A stretch of DNA of 64,000 bases from contig NC_071390.1 in the NCBI RefSeq assembly GCF_022682495.2, positions 146,668,583-146,732,582 on the forward strand. The letters are read 5' to 3'. Shown in pieces: positions 45,546-57,945 of the stretch. The notes under the pieces were generated by a model. The model was not told the origin of the DNA and made no database searches. It saw only the letters and a list, made by a program, of their open reading frames with translations. Origin of the DNA: Desmodus rotundus (lineage: Eukaryota; Chordata; Mammalia; Chiroptera; Phyllostomidae). The position numbers and the translations under genes were made by a program. The first letter of the stretch is position 1; each line of letters begins with the position of its first letter.

Positions 45546-46264
45546 CATCATTAAATAAGTATATGCCCTTCAACAAATCACTTAACCTCCCTCCCTAAGC
45601 CTTACTTTCCTAGTCATGAAGCAGAGGTGAACTGTTTTTTCTTAGATGCCTCTATCTACATTATACTATCTTTATATATCCCAGAAGTGTTTTTTTTAAG
45701 AAATACACAACTTAAAATTTCTATTTGTTTTGCAGTCTACTCTAATATCTTAGTCAGTAAGAGCCAAGATTCATAAAACCAGTCCTTTTCCATTTTGAAT
45801 TTATGGGGACTGTTTTCTTCCTGTAGTGAAACCCCTGGAGAACACTGAAGGGAGCTCGGTGAGTGCAGGGCTGGTGCTGTCTTCGGCAGGGAGGGTTGAC
45901 TGAGGGGTTTTGATGAACTCTGAGGGGCTTCAACCTGGGAAAGGGGGCTGCCACAAGGAGCACACTGCCATGACCCTTTCTGTAAGGAGGAAGAGTCCTG
46001 GCTACATGCATTGCCGTGGACTTGTGTCCAATACTTGATGCTTCTCTAGTTCAAGGATGGGGTTTCCGTAGAGGGCAGTGACAGGCTGAATGAATATTTG
46101 AGGTGACTTTTCTTGGGCATGTTACCAAATATGTCCCAAAACTGCTTTGTTTGATTGATGGTAAAACAAGATGGAACAAAATCTAGCCACTCTTCTCCTG
46201 AGTTTTCACGTGAATTGGATCAGGCAAGTCACAGCCAAAGGAAAGCGATAAATGGCATTAAACT

Positions 46265-47010
46265 GTCATTTTAGGAGACTAATGCCATCAAAATGACAGA
46301 ATAGGACTTTTCTACCATCTTCCCCCTTGAAGAACCCTGATTTTGACAATCAGCCATGAAACAGAGTGCTTTTGTGGGAATCTGAAAGTCCAGTTGAGAA
46401 GTTCCTGCACACCATCGGAGCAAAATAAAACCTGAGCTTGGGTGCAGTGAAGAAGGCAAAGCGGAACAGTTTCACTTTACTGGGTCACTCACTCCTTACC
46501 AAGGCAGCACAGCGTGGTCCAAGGAAGCCCTGGTCACCCTCAATTTCTCCCACAGAAGAAAGTGCGTGTGTGAGTGAGCGCCTGGCTTCTCCAGCTGTAT
46601 GGGACACCACCCACTTCCTTCTCTCCCTATGCAGAATTCTGAGTGTCCGGCACAACTGGGAGACAGAGACGCTCACACAGGGCATCAAAAGGACAGGATC
46701 CTACTAAGCGCTCTGTGGACTCCATCAGGAAACTCACCCACAAGGCACTGGGAGCACCTTGCCCGTGGATCTCCTTAATTGGCCCGTGACACCCCCAATG
46801 CTGTACTCATCTCACCCCCCTGTCTCCACCCCCTCACTTGTGACTGGTGCTCTGTGTGTCCCTGAACATGGGGAGCATGAGCCTTTAAAGCAGTCCAGTA
46901 AGCAGGACAGGAAGAAATCACACAAACTTGTGCATTCAGGGGTCAGTACCCTAGAGAAAGCAAATAGGAGTCTGTAAGTGCCCAGCCTGGTTTTGTAGGA
47001 TGGAGAGAAG
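46265..47010 (+). mobile_element. Probable old L1 5' region
   Basis: 'atgccatcaaaatgacagaatagg' and the block with 'ttttgacaatcagcc' resemble the 5' UTR of old mammalian L1s. Similar sequence seems to resume at 47790-48060 ('aacaaggaaatgtgacaac'). Highly diverged, so tentative. Confidence 0.4.
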
Positions 47011-47229
47011 GCAGATAACCTAAGAATTCCTTCCCAAGAGGGAGCAAGAAGTGTGGAGTAGGTGTATCTGTTACCATATGTACTTGATTAGTGAGTAATA
47101 ATAAAGAGAGCAAGAGGAATTAGATATTGAACTTAATAAATGGGGAACATGAACCTGTTTGCTTCAACAGGAAGCTACAGCTTTACAACCCAGGGGTTCA
47201 TAATACTGCTCTATGAGGGGAATTATCAC

Positions 47230-47785
47230 TGCTCCTTTCCCCCCTCCCATACTGGATTGTTGGGGGACACAGGTGGCGATGCTTGACCATAGAGACCTGT
47301 CGGTCTAACTAGGAGATGAACCCTACCAAAAGCCTGCAACAGCTTAGGAAGTTGACTGGGTATTTTGAATAAGAACCTGGTCTGTCCCAAACCCAAGCTA
47401 ATATAAGCCCAGGGAAACAAAGAAGTTCTCTCTTCCAGTCTCTCTCTCTCTCTCTTTCTTTCTATTGCTTGGTGACCTGTACTTGCCCGGTGCATTTGCT
47501 TGTTCTCTCTCACCCAAAAGTAATCAAGCATGTGGGTCTAGTAGCTACCGGGGCCCGCGGCAGAGTACATGGGCCACAAAGGACTAAGCTTTACTGTAAA
47601 GGGGGAACTCTGGACACTGGCTTTTGCTTTGGACTTGAGGACATGGTTGGATTTTTTCCATGATGGGATGGATGGAGATGGGACAGAGGGGATAGAGAGG
47701 CAGCCTTCCTCACAAATAAACCATCTTGCCACAACACAATCTCCCTTGCGTGGGTCCTTGGAGTGCTTTCCTTGAGATCCCATGA
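47230..47785 (+). mobile_element. Possible solo LTR
   Basis: A 'tgttgggggacac' block (47258) is followed by a TATA-like aatataagcccaggg (47399-47413), a CT repeat, and an AATAAA at 47715-47720 about 300 bases further on. This is the order of U3, R and U5 in an LTR of class I type. It interrupts what looks like an old L1. I did not find a target duplication, and the ends are approximate. Confidence 0.4.
47437..47464 (+). repeat. (TC)n microsatellite
   Basis: An uninterrupted TC run continuing into TTTC units, inside the possible LTR. Confidence 0.85.
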
Positions 47786-48599
47786 AAAAGCCTGATTTCT
47801 ATTGACAACATATCCATAGAAAGACTCTGAGAAAGCCTCAGAAGCAGGAGGGATTTCTCCCCAGAAGCCGGTCAGCAAAGACTGGAGAAGGTGTCCACTT
47901 CCTCAAATGCAAAGACAGCAACGTGAGACTTCAAGGAACACGAAAAACAAGGAAATGTGACAACAAGTGTTAGAGTAATTCAGTTTAGAGAGAGAATGAT
48001 AAACCTATACCCCTCTGAGTTTTGAGCAAAATAAAATAGACAAGAAGCCAACTCTGAGCCTACTTGTCCAACAAGGCTCCCATTCCCACCCCATCACACT
48101 CTGTGGCTCTATTAGTTTGCCAGAGGCAGAAAGCTTTAGAGGTTCGGGGGGCTCATAAGTTTATATAACCTAAAGAATGGTCTCACAAAATGAAATTTTG
48201 CTGAACGTGATATAGAGTCAGAGTAGACTCTACATTAACTTTTGCTATTGAAATTAATACAGTGAAAGTTTTCAAACTAATTGGTAAAAATTTTTTCAAA
48301 GTAACTTGCATTATTAGACTAAATTTAACTTTTTCTCAAGAATATTTTGAATAAGTCTAAACCATTTTTTAACGAAACTTTTCAGTGGGAACATAGGTGA
48401 ACCTTGGCCTCTGTTTCGTAACTTCTAGCAAAACTAGATGAACTAGACAGACTAAACAGCCAGCAGTGTGGTAAGCTCGAGCAGGTAGGCCACATCTGGA
48501 TTACCGCTGGATTTACACAGCCCTGAGCTAAGAATGATTTTTACGTTTTTAAATAATTGAGAAAAGCCAAGAGAAGAATATGTTGTGACATGTGAATAT

Positions 48600-48665
48600 A
48601 ATACTGAATTCAAATTTCCACAAATAAAGTTTTATTGGAACACACAAATGTCATTTAAGGAAATT
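48600..48665. mobile_element. hAT-type DNA transposon fragment
   Basis: 'cacaaataaagttttattggaacaca' is characteristic of one end of a common mammalian hAT MITE. Sequence from the other end of the same kind of element is at 50520-50690. Confidence 0.5.
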
Positions 48666-48887
48666 TGGCAATAATTATGAAAATTCGGTCCGGCGCTTTA
48701 ACTTTTCCTACAAATGTTCTCCCAGGTATGTGCACACATTTACGTGCAGGGACATCCCCTGCAGCACTATTGGAAATGGCAAAACACAGACAACCACCTA
48801 AAGGCCTGTGGGTTGCGGTCCACTTGCACACATGAACAGAAAGTATGGAATGGATCTGTATGTTCTGTTATGGACTAGTCCCTGGGT

Positions 48888-49355
48888 GTATGAGTTCCTG
48901 GTGTTGCAGTAACAAATGGCCACACATTTTTGGCTTAAAACAGCTTTATTATGTTATAGATCTGGTAGGCAGAAGTCTAAAATCAGTTTCACTGGGCTGA
49001 AGCCGGGGTGTTGGCAGCGCTGACTACTGCTGAGGGGTCTAGGGAAGAATCCCTTTCGTTGCCTTTTCTGGCACCTAGAGTTCACTGGCACTCATCTCTT
49101 AGCTCCTGTCTCCATCTGTGAAGCCAGCAGCACAGCGTCCTCAACTCCTTCACTCTGGCCTCCGCTTCCATCATTTTATCTCTTCTCTGCCTCCCTCCTA
49201 TGAGGGCCCACCTGGGCAATCCAGGGTAATCTCTCCGCAAGATCTTTTATTTAATTACATCTAGAAAGTCCTGTTTGCCATGTGAGGTTTATGAGTTCTG
49301 GGAATTAGCGTGTGGACATCTTTGGGGGGATATTATTCAGCCCTTTAAACTAAAT
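48888..49355. repeat. Old mammalian interspersed repeat, family unassigned
   Basis: 'gagttcctggtgttgcagtaacaaatggccacac', 'gtctaaaatcagtttcactgggctgaa', 'cttttctggcacctagag' and 'gtgtggacatctttggggggatattattcagcc' match, in order, a well-known ancient mammalian repeat of about 500 bases. Confidence 0.6.
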
Positions 49356-50519
49356 ATAGTGTCAGACAAACATAGCACCCAGGGATGTGAATAGAGTGTG
49401 GCCATTTGTGTAAACAAATGGGATAAGTATGTCATCTATGTTCTTATATATACATAGAGTATCTCTGGAAAGACACCCAGGAACCTGGGAACTGTGATTT
49501 TGGGGGCTGGATTGGGGTCATGAATTAGAAGAAAATTTGCCTTTTGTTACTTTTTATTTCTTCAGTAGAGTAGGCATCTACCGTATAAAAGTTACACCAC
49601 GGTTCTGGCCTCTTTCTTACCAAACTTCACAGGAGTTTCAATTGCCAGGTCCATGCCTCACTAGCCTGTGATGTTAGGAAGAGAGAAAAGAAAGATAGAG
49701 AAACCAGGTTTGATAAAAATCAGTGAACTAGTTTTCAGCACCAAGATAATTGAACAAGAACTTGCCCTTCACGACCAAGCCTCCACGTGGGATCCTGATT
49801 AATTTCTACCGCGTTTCCCTGAATAGTAAGCACTCTCAGTCCCTCAGTTCAGGTGCTCTTGGATTCACCAGAAGACAAAACTAACTCTTGAGCTCTGAAA
49901 TAGCACTGCTTTTTGAAATTCTCTGAGGAGACACGGGCAACAACCTTTTTTTCTAGTTCACATTCCATTTTAAAATCTATTTCTCTGAGAACAATATCCT
50001 TTTAGAGTTACGAGGGCTTCAAAATCATCAGGCTCAAACTTCTTTTTAAGAAGAGGAAACTGAGATTGACATGGATGAGATGACCTCATCTTTGGTCACA
50101 AACGCAACAAATGAAATACAATAAATACTTACTGGCTTTTGGCCAGATGCCAGGCCTCGTGTGGGCTGCAAGGATGATAAGACGTGGCTGCTCTCGGGGA
50201 ACTTCCAGGTGAACTGGGACTCAGAAGGGTGGACACAACGACCTGGTTCCAGAGGGTGAACTTCTGAGTAAAGAAACAGCAAGTCTCGCATAGCATGGTC
50301 TATGAATGAAGCTCCATGGGTGAGCCTGTCTGGAACTGGCATTCTGGTCAAGGAAATGAACAGCATGAAAAGGCTTGGCCTGTTCCAAGGCCTGTGTTTG
50401 GCTCTGCAGCTGGACAGTGAAGAGCAAGGTGAGAGGTGGGAGAGAAAGTTAAGTGTGAGTAGAGATCATGGAACATTTTGTGTATGTTTAGATTCGTTTC
50501 TTTATCAGTTACAAGCAGT

Positions 50520-50690
50520 GACAAAACTCTCCAAAAAGGGTCAGACAGTAAATATTTTAGGTTTTGCAAGCAACATACATCTCTGTCACATGTTCCTTTT
50601 TATTTGCTTACAACTCTTTAAATGTGCAAAACTATTCTTAAATTGCAGGCAGGATTTGGTCCACTGGTCACGGCAGACTAAGGGAAGCCA
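50520..50690. mobile_element. hAT-type DNA transposon fragment
   Basis: 'aagggtcagacagtaaatattttaggttttgcaagc' through 'ttgcaggcaggatttggtccactggtcacgg' is the body and one end of a common mammalian hAT element. Confidence 0.6.
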
Positions 50691-52179
50691 GAAGTGACTG
50701 ATCAGGCTTGAGTGCAGGAAAGATCACTCTGGTGGCCCCAGTGTGGCTGAGTGATGGGGGGTGGGGAAAGGGGTGTAGGGAGAGAGAGGTGGGAGGGGTC
50801 GTTTCAAAGAAGACCTCTAAAAAGTCTGATCATGATCGTCACTCTTGGGGGGAGGGTGACCCATGGTAGAAGGGTGCCATTAGCTTCAGCAGCCTCAGGG
50901 CATGGCTTCACCCTGAGGGAACAGCACAAATACTCTGAGCAGGACCCCCTTTTCTGAGGGCACCTCCCTCTAGCTAGTGGCAGCCGCCCCGGGGTAGGGT
51001 CCAGCTCTCCCGCTCAGGTTTCACCCTGGGATATGGGTGACTCCTTTTTTCTATGGGGTCAAAGAGTCTTATTTTCTCTTGAAAGGAAGCATTTCTCCAG
51101 AATATGCTACTGCATCTGTCAGCTCCGAGTCTGGGTTTTTATTCCAACTTTATTCTAATTGCCTGGAGTGCCAGGCAGCTCAAGTGTTCTACATTTCACC
51201 CCATTCCTTTTGTTTACAACCAAGAACCGTTTCCTGTTTCAGGTGTAAAAGATAGGGCCAGAGCGCAGGGCCTCTGGGTAGAGTGCTGTCTGCAGCTCAG
51301 CAGCGATTACATCTTCCTTCTTGTGGGAACAGGGCTGTCTCCTGACAGACAATTTGAGTACATGCTCTTTGCATGTTTTTTGTCACTTAGATTACTTATG
51401 CTATTTATTGACCCATTTCCCTTTTATCCCAGGCCCATCTCTGCCTCCCTTATCTGTTGGTCCCCTTTCTCTGGAAGTGCCCCTTTCATCTCTTCAGGGT
51501 TATCTTTCTCCCCCTAGGACATGAATACTTTTTTCAAGGTTTCCTTGCAGTTCCCAGGGTAGAATTCATGCCCTTTTTACTTGTGTTTCCTTCTCAAATG
51601 CTTTATTGCCACTTCTTAAATTGCATCTTTACAAGTGAGTTGCTCCTCCTGACTAGTGTATGTTTTTGCATACTTCAAATATATATGACAACAGACTAGG
51701 TTTTATACATACCTTTTCTCTGCTCTTCTACTTGACAGCAATTTGTTGTTGAATTTGGAGATTTGCAGTGGCTTCCCTTCTGCTGTGCTTAGTAGGGGTG
51801 CAGGTCTCTTCACATTGTGCCCAGTCCCTTTTTCTGCGACTATTTAGAGAGCGTGCGAACCCTCATTTATAGACCACTGAGCATTGTTTTCCACAAAGAA
51901 TCCTTCTCCTTGTGCCTTAGCTGCTTTAGTCAGTGGCTTTGTTGCTGGGGCTTTTATTTTCTTCATTGTTTTTGTGTTTTGTTATCACTTCTGTTATCTA
52001 TTGATCGTTTTATGAATCTTTCCGAACACAGGAGTCAGATATTTGTACTTGGACCTTAAACTCTTCATCCGAAACACGGTAGGTACAGGGAAGAGACCTT
52101 GGGCTGTTGGCTAGCTGTTCCAAATCAGAACATTGCGTTATGTTGTCTTCGTGACTTGTAGCTGTGGAGGAACAGTTGT
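50691..52179. other. Unassigned non-coding DNA
   Basis: No exon or repeat family recognised. Overlapping open frames at 51104-51699 are Phe/Leu/Ser-rich because of pyrimidine-rich sequence and show no domain motifs. Confidence 0.5.
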
Positions 52180-52410
52180 TGAGCAGGGGAGACAATGATG
52201 ACGGTGGTCATAATGGTTGTAGAAACAGTTACCTGGTGTTGGCCACATGCCACATCCTGTGCTCACGTGCCTCCATGGAGTCCTCACAGCAGCCTTCTCA
52301 GCTAAGGTTTTATCATGACCTTTCACAAATGAGGAAACAGACTTGGAGCGATAATGAATTTTCCCAAGGCTGAGAGAACGTACCAGCATTCCACACTACT
52401 TATCAGACCA
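52180..52410 (-). repeat. MIR SINE
   Basis: Reverse-complement MIR: 'cctgtgctcacgtgcctccatggagtcctcacagcag', then 'ttcacaaatgaggaaacagacttggagcga', 'cccaaggctgagagaacg'. Confidence 0.75.
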
Positions 52411-52718
52411 TTTGTTAACAATTTGGGTCGCCATATACACATACACATTTTATTCAGGTGCCATCAAAGGCTTTGTCAAGGCCATGAATATTAGTTTCAA
52501 TGTTTGCTTTGTTACGTTTTGTATTCTCACCGCTCAGTGCTCCCAAGGAGTGCACTTTGGGAATTTCACTATTTCTGAGCCCAAATGGTCCCTAACGTGC
52601 AACCGGCAACCGAGGCTGATGTCTTCATCAGGAAGCGCCAGGACCCACAGTACTTTTAGGAGCCTGAAACAGTGTTTTAATTTCTTTTAAAATCAGAAGA
52701 AAACAAATGAACTGTTAG

Positions 52719-52778
52719 GTCAAAGAAATTTTTTTTTGATTTTTTAAGGTCAAAGAAAATTTTTTTTATTTTTTAAAT
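52719..52778 (+). repeat. 30-bp tandem duplication
   Basis: ggtcaaagaaattttttttt...gattttttaa occurs twice in a row with minor differences, at the T-rich edge of the HAL1/L1-like 3' end that follows. Confidence 0.7.
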
Positions 52779-52872
52779 TGTTGTTCAAGTACAGTTGTCT
52801 CCATTTCCCTCCCACCACTCCCCCTCACCCCAGCCATCCCCACCTCCCACCCTCGATCCTACCCCCCTTTGA
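52779..52872 (-). mobile_element. Short HAL1/L1-like 3' end
   Basis: 'attgttgttcaagtacagttgtctccatttccctcccacc' matches the 3' terminal wording at 24313-24378. The orientation is minus, with the T-rich (A-tail) side on the left. Confidence 0.6.
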
Positions 52873-53004
52873 ACATGTAATACTGACATATTTGTCTTTA
52901 TATTACTGCAATGGATACAAAGCCCTCCCAGCAAAGACCTTCTGTAGAGCCAACACCGGGCTCTGGGCCGCCTTGCTCTTACAGCTACACTCCGTCTCCT
53001 CCTC

Positions 53005-53135
53005 TGAGTGTGGAGGGAAGAGAAGGCCCTGGAGTCAGACTGTCTGACTGGAACGCTCCAATCGGACAAGTAGCTTATCTCTGCTGGACTTCAGCTGCCT
53101 GACTAGTGAGATGGGATTCCTGTCCATCTGAGGAA
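53005..53135 (+). repeat. MIR SINE fragment
   Basis: 'ccctggagtcagactgtctgactgg', then 'aagtagcttatctctgctggacttcagctgcctgac' is a diverged forward MIR. Confidence 0.55.
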
Positions 53136-53394
53136 GGAATGAGACATTCTAGGTGGAGTTAACCTGGAATAAGGAGTCCGTGGGGTATTAATCAACCGTC
53201 ATCTCTACTCGCCTTCCCCCCACTCCTCCCAGCTGTCTGTATATGAAATTCAGAACCCTGGGAAAGCGGCGTATAAAAGAAAGAGGGGGCGAATTACCAA
53301 ACAGAACATTATCTGAGCCACCCAAATAAAAATGTACTTTATTTGCAGGCAGTATTGAACTCATGCCCATGAATTTTTGCCTATCATCTTTGAA

Positions 53395-53665
53395 GGCTGT
53401 GGGAGGTAGTGGTTAGGATTGAGTAAGTGGGTCTAGAATCCAACCGCCCAGGTTCGAGTTTTGATTCACTTACAGGCTGTGGGACCTTGGGACATGTGTG
53501 GCCCTCATTGGGCTTCAGCGTTCTCACCTGCATAGTGCGAGTATTCATTGTCGTTGCCCCTACTGAGTTGTTTTAAGGATTGAGTTAAAGCAAGGGGAGC
53601 TTCTGGAATAGAGCCGAGCATGTGGTGACAGCCCAGTAAATATTAGTTACATTGTTCTTATTGTT
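53395..53665 (+). repeat. MIR SINE, nearly complete
   Basis: The tRNA-derived head ('gtagtggttaggattg', 'aaccgcccaggttcgagttttgattc' with a clear B box) is followed by the core ('ctgtgggaccttgggaca', 'ttcagcgttctcacctgcatag') and tail ('gagttgttttaaggattgagtt', 'cccagtaaatattagtta'). It is the most complete MIR in the window. Confidence 0.85.
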
Positions 53666-55439
53666 ATGATTTACCCCGAAAATGAGCTGTTTTTAGAGAT
53701 TAGGCCCTCACGCCTTTCCCCTTGTATTTATCTATGGATTCTTTGCTTTCTACAGCTGTTTGTTTACCCATTACATGTGAGACACCACCTCTCTGATAGT
53801 TTATTTTAAATCACTCCCTTTGGAGATCTGGAGTCTAAAGAGGAGTGCCTTTTATCCAGCAGAAGGTCAATGCAACACCATGGGCCACGCGCTTGCCTGG
53901 CTCTGAGTGGCAGCCACAGAACAAGATTCTGATGGACATAAGCAAAGGGGGGATTGAGAGAAAGATATGGTTATAGAGGGTGGGGAGCAAGAAGCATCAG
54001 GGAACAGGGGTTACAGAAGCCACAGGATTTGTTCCTTGGAAATGGCCAGGGTCCACAGGCGCTTCAAAGGACCAAGAAGCAGGAAGATGCATAACTTACC
54101 TTATAACTAGTACAGCCTGGTCAGACTTTGCCCCCTTCTCCCCAGCTGTCCCCGCTGCAGTGACCTGGCAGCATTCCTTTATTCTTGCTCATGATTCACT
54201 CTCAGGAGCAGGTTGACTGAGCTTGGGTCATTGCCAGTCCTCTGCGTCTACCAGGAGTGAGAGAGGAGGAAAACATCTATTCTTCCAGCTTTTGGCTCCA
54301 AAGTGGGAGGGCACACTCATGACTTCCTGTCTTAAGTCTATGTGCCTTCAAGAATAGGAATGGATGCTCAGGTCCCCAAAAAGACAAGTGTCCCCACAGT
54401 CTGCCAACACCATCATGCTGCGGGGAGTTTGAATAGGAGGCACTGGTTGTGTCCTCCTCGTTGGCTCTGCGGGCAGAGGGCTTGTGTGTCTTCTCGGGGT
54501 TGGTTGGTACCCTCATTTCATTAGCTGGGTTTTGATGATAACATTAAGGAGCTGTGTGTCCCATTCCAGGCCTTTGAATCCCTCCTGACATATGCAGACT
54601 GACCCCAGACCTCAAAAGAATTGTCCATGAGCATTGGGTTTCCAGTCCTTTGTTCAGTCACCTTCATACTCAGGAAGCACATCCATTATGTTTAACATAA
54701 ATGCCTCTGTTGGAGCTTAAGAATGTCCCCTTTTCAAGATTCACTAAAGACCATTCCCCTCTCCTTTTCAAAACCAATCTCTGTACAGAATACATTTTTT
54801 GGTTGCTACAGAGTGGGGACTGGACTTCAGGCTCAGAACCAGAGGGACTGTGGTTTGTGCAGGAAGAGAATGGAAGGGCCAGTTCCCTGTATGTGTGAAG
54901 CCAGACCAGGCAAGAGGGTGCTGCAGGGTCCTGGCTATCTCCCTCACAGTCTCCAGAGCAAGCCCTGATGGCGATGGGCTGTGGGGCCCAGGAAGTCAGC
55001 TCAGGTTCTCTCTGAACCCACCTCAGTGCCTCTAAGGTTTGGTCTGGGCCTTGCTGCTTAGGTGCTGTTGCTTTGCTGGCTACTTTTCCAGGAAAGGACT
55101 CCAAGCTAAGGAGAAAGTGTGACTATTAGTTTGGTTTGGATATGGTCACTTCTAGTGAAAATCACACTTTTTCATCTTAGTTTCGCACCCTTGGCTCCCT
55201 CAGCTCCAAAGTAGCCGCTGCCTAAGTTTCCTTTCCCAGAACAGCTAGGCCTACGCACTGCAGCATGAACATCTGAGAAATGGCTCTGTGAACTGCATGT
55301 CTGAAGTCAGGGACAAGGGTGTCCTTGAGCCGTGGGGCTTCACAGGGTCTTTGCAAGGCTACAGGGGTTTTCCTGAGGTTTAGATTTAAAATCTACTTCC
55401 TCCGCCCCTACATATCAGTATAACTTTTGAGCAGAAGGA
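53666..55439. other. Unassigned non-coding DNA
   Basis: No gene or repeat recognised. A 144-codon open frame on the minus strand at 54670-55104 has low-complexity Ser/Pro/Gln composition and no motif, and is overlapped by open frames on the other strand. I do not call it a gene. Confidence 0.45.
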
Positions 55440-55565
55440 AGATTTCAGAGCTCATCAATTTGAATGTCCATCTTATAAATGTGGAAACAAAACCCCAGAG
55501 GGATCAAATTACTCAGTCAAGGTCTTACATTGAATGACTTCCAGAGCAGGACTTGAAGCATTTAT
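55440..55565 (-). repeat. MIR SINE fragment
   Basis: 'ccatcttataaatgtggaaacaaaaccccagaggg' and 'cagagcaggacttgaagca' are blocks of a reverse-complement MIR. Confidence 0.6.
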
Positions 55566-57867
55566 ATGGTAACTGCCAACCTAGTACTTTTCACATGGAG
55601 ACATTCATACAACAGTGGAGATCATCCCCTCTTCTTTTGTTCATTGGATAATTTATTTGTCTTTAAACTTTTTTTTTGACCTGCCCCCATGTGCCTATTG
55701 CTGTCCGAGATGCCAGACAACGTATTGTGTTTCAGATGTCACATGTTATTAGCTGTATTTAGTGGCGTCTCTGATTTTATAGGTAAATTGAAGCACTAGA
55801 ACCATAGTCTTTCCATAATGATGATGTTTTAAAATTAAACAATATAATTTTTTGAAAAGCTCCAGTTTTAAGTTCAGTTACAAACTGAACAATTTTTGTT
55901 GCATTTCCAGGGGAGTGCCTCTCCCTGTTTGCTGAGATATGTAAGGTGTGCCGGGTGCACGGTGGCACCTGAGCTGTCCGGGTGTTTGCTGCATGGCCTC
56001 TAAAGGTCACACTGTCTCAGGGGTTCCATGAAATGGTCTATGGTCAGACTGCCAACTGGTGACTCGCTCGTCTGAGGCTACTTGATCCCGAGAGCATGGC
56101 AGCCACATGCTGGCCTCGTCCTCATCCATTCTGAAGTTAGGGAAACAGATTGAAGGCAGAAGGTGTAGGGCCTGCAGACAAGGGCGATAACTTGGGTGGT
56201 GTCATAATTAGGGGACTGGGTTTTACTGAGTTAAAAGTGGACACATGTAGAGCTAGCTGATTAGTTGCAATCATGCAGACTTGGCCTAGACGTGTGTTTC
56301 TGGCCTGGCTGCTGTATCCTAAAGCATTTGATTATGAAGCGATCTGGGACTTGCCTTGGCTGGGGTTGGAGGTGTATGAGGAACTAGCTGAAAACCTAAT
56401 GAATGAATTTCAGGAATTTCCAGGAATACATATTCAATATGCCACTTTTTGTTGAAAAATGAATAAATATAGCATGTGGGAATGAATGAAGCACTTAGGA
56501 GAGCTTTTCTCCACTGGCAGAGAGCTTGTAGCATATGTGCGCCGGGAGCCTCTGGGAAATAGCGGAACAAGGAGCGCTTTGTTGGGAACCGAGAACGGAC
56601 CGGGATGCTTTCTCTGTGTCACACAAGCCTCAGCATCATCACTCTGAATGCAACACAAAAATTGTTGTATTTCCAGGACTTTTTTTTTTTTAATTTGACA
56701 TAGGCCTTTGACTTGATGCTAGACTTTAGTTTCATGGCCAAAGCATACATCCTGGAGGAATAGTTACCTTTTCTTTACTTAAAACAAGGACAACAACAGC
56801 ATACTGGCTGAATCTTGTATTTATACAGTGACATTTTCACATCTGCCTTGTGAATGTCTTTCTTAGTCAAGTGGTCATAAAGAAGGGAAAGATAAAAAAG
56901 GAAAGAAATGGGAGTAATTTAAGTAAAGAATAACTTCCTTTTTACTAGGTTTAACTTGAAACCAGGTATCATGTTTATATAAATACTGTGGAAAATATTT
57001 AACCTATTCATAAAGGTTAAGTAACTAACTGATAAGCTTTGTACGGAAAGAATGTTTAAACGCTCCCATTAAACTCAAACCGTGCCAGGCAATTTTTTAA
57101 ATTTTCAACTGCATAACCATTAGGAAACTGAAAAGAAGTCTGAGGAACAGAAAGAATTTCTGGTGAACAAATACAGTTGTTCATTGTGGAAACTGTTGTT
57201 ACTTTATATATCAGAGGGTGCAAAGTGAGTCAAAAAGTCAAAATAACAGGATTTAGATGAAAGCTTTAATGATACAATTTAGTCTTTGGTAAAGGCTAAG
57301 ATAAATTCCCTCAGCAGCTGGCTGGAGGGAATCAAAGGGGCAAGACATTTTATCTGGGTCTCTTTCTCTATAAATAATACATGAAATGATTAGAATAGCA
57401 AGGTCTAGAGGTGCAAACAGAACTTTTGGGAGACTGGAAAAACTGTTTATGAGGATAAAAATTAGGCAGTGGCGCATTTTTAGATTTCTTCTTTGAACAG
57501 AATGACGATACGATGTACCCTTCGACCAGGGCGCTGTGACAGTAGAAGGGGACAGTCTGAGAATTCATGCCAGGACAACGGGCATTCCCCAGGGCTTCCA
57601 TGGGGCACCCCAGCATGTGTGCTCACCCTTTCTTTGAACCGCCTTTTATGGCTACATTTTAAATGCAAAGAATTAAATAGGCCATCATTTTTTTGTTGTT
57701 GTTTATTTGTTTCTTTTGGCAGGTTGGGGGACCCTGTGTACATTTTTAAGGATTTGTGCTGTTTCTGTTGCATCAGAAAATGCTTATAAAGTCATCAGAC
57801 AACAAAATGTATAACTAAAAAGTGAAAGTCCTATGCACATTTTTGAAGAAGTGAAAGATAACATAGA
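55566..57867. other. Unassigned non-coding DNA
   Basis: No gene or repeat family recognised. Confidence 0.5.
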
Positions 57868-57945
57868 ACCCCATCACCCAGAATTCAGTCACATGGCCAC
57901 ACTTAAGTGCAAGGGAGGCTGGGAAATATCGTCTAGCTGGGTGCT
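57868..57945. repeat. Fragment of an old mammalian repeat
   Basis: 'cagtcacatggccacacttaagtgcaagggaggctgggaaatatcgtc' corresponds to the right part of the ancient repeat type also seen at 34566-34990. Confidence 0.55.

Noticed and set aside
54670..55104. 144-codon minus-strand open frame
   Set aside because: Low-complexity composition with competing open frames on the other strand; no domain, splice context or promoter seen.
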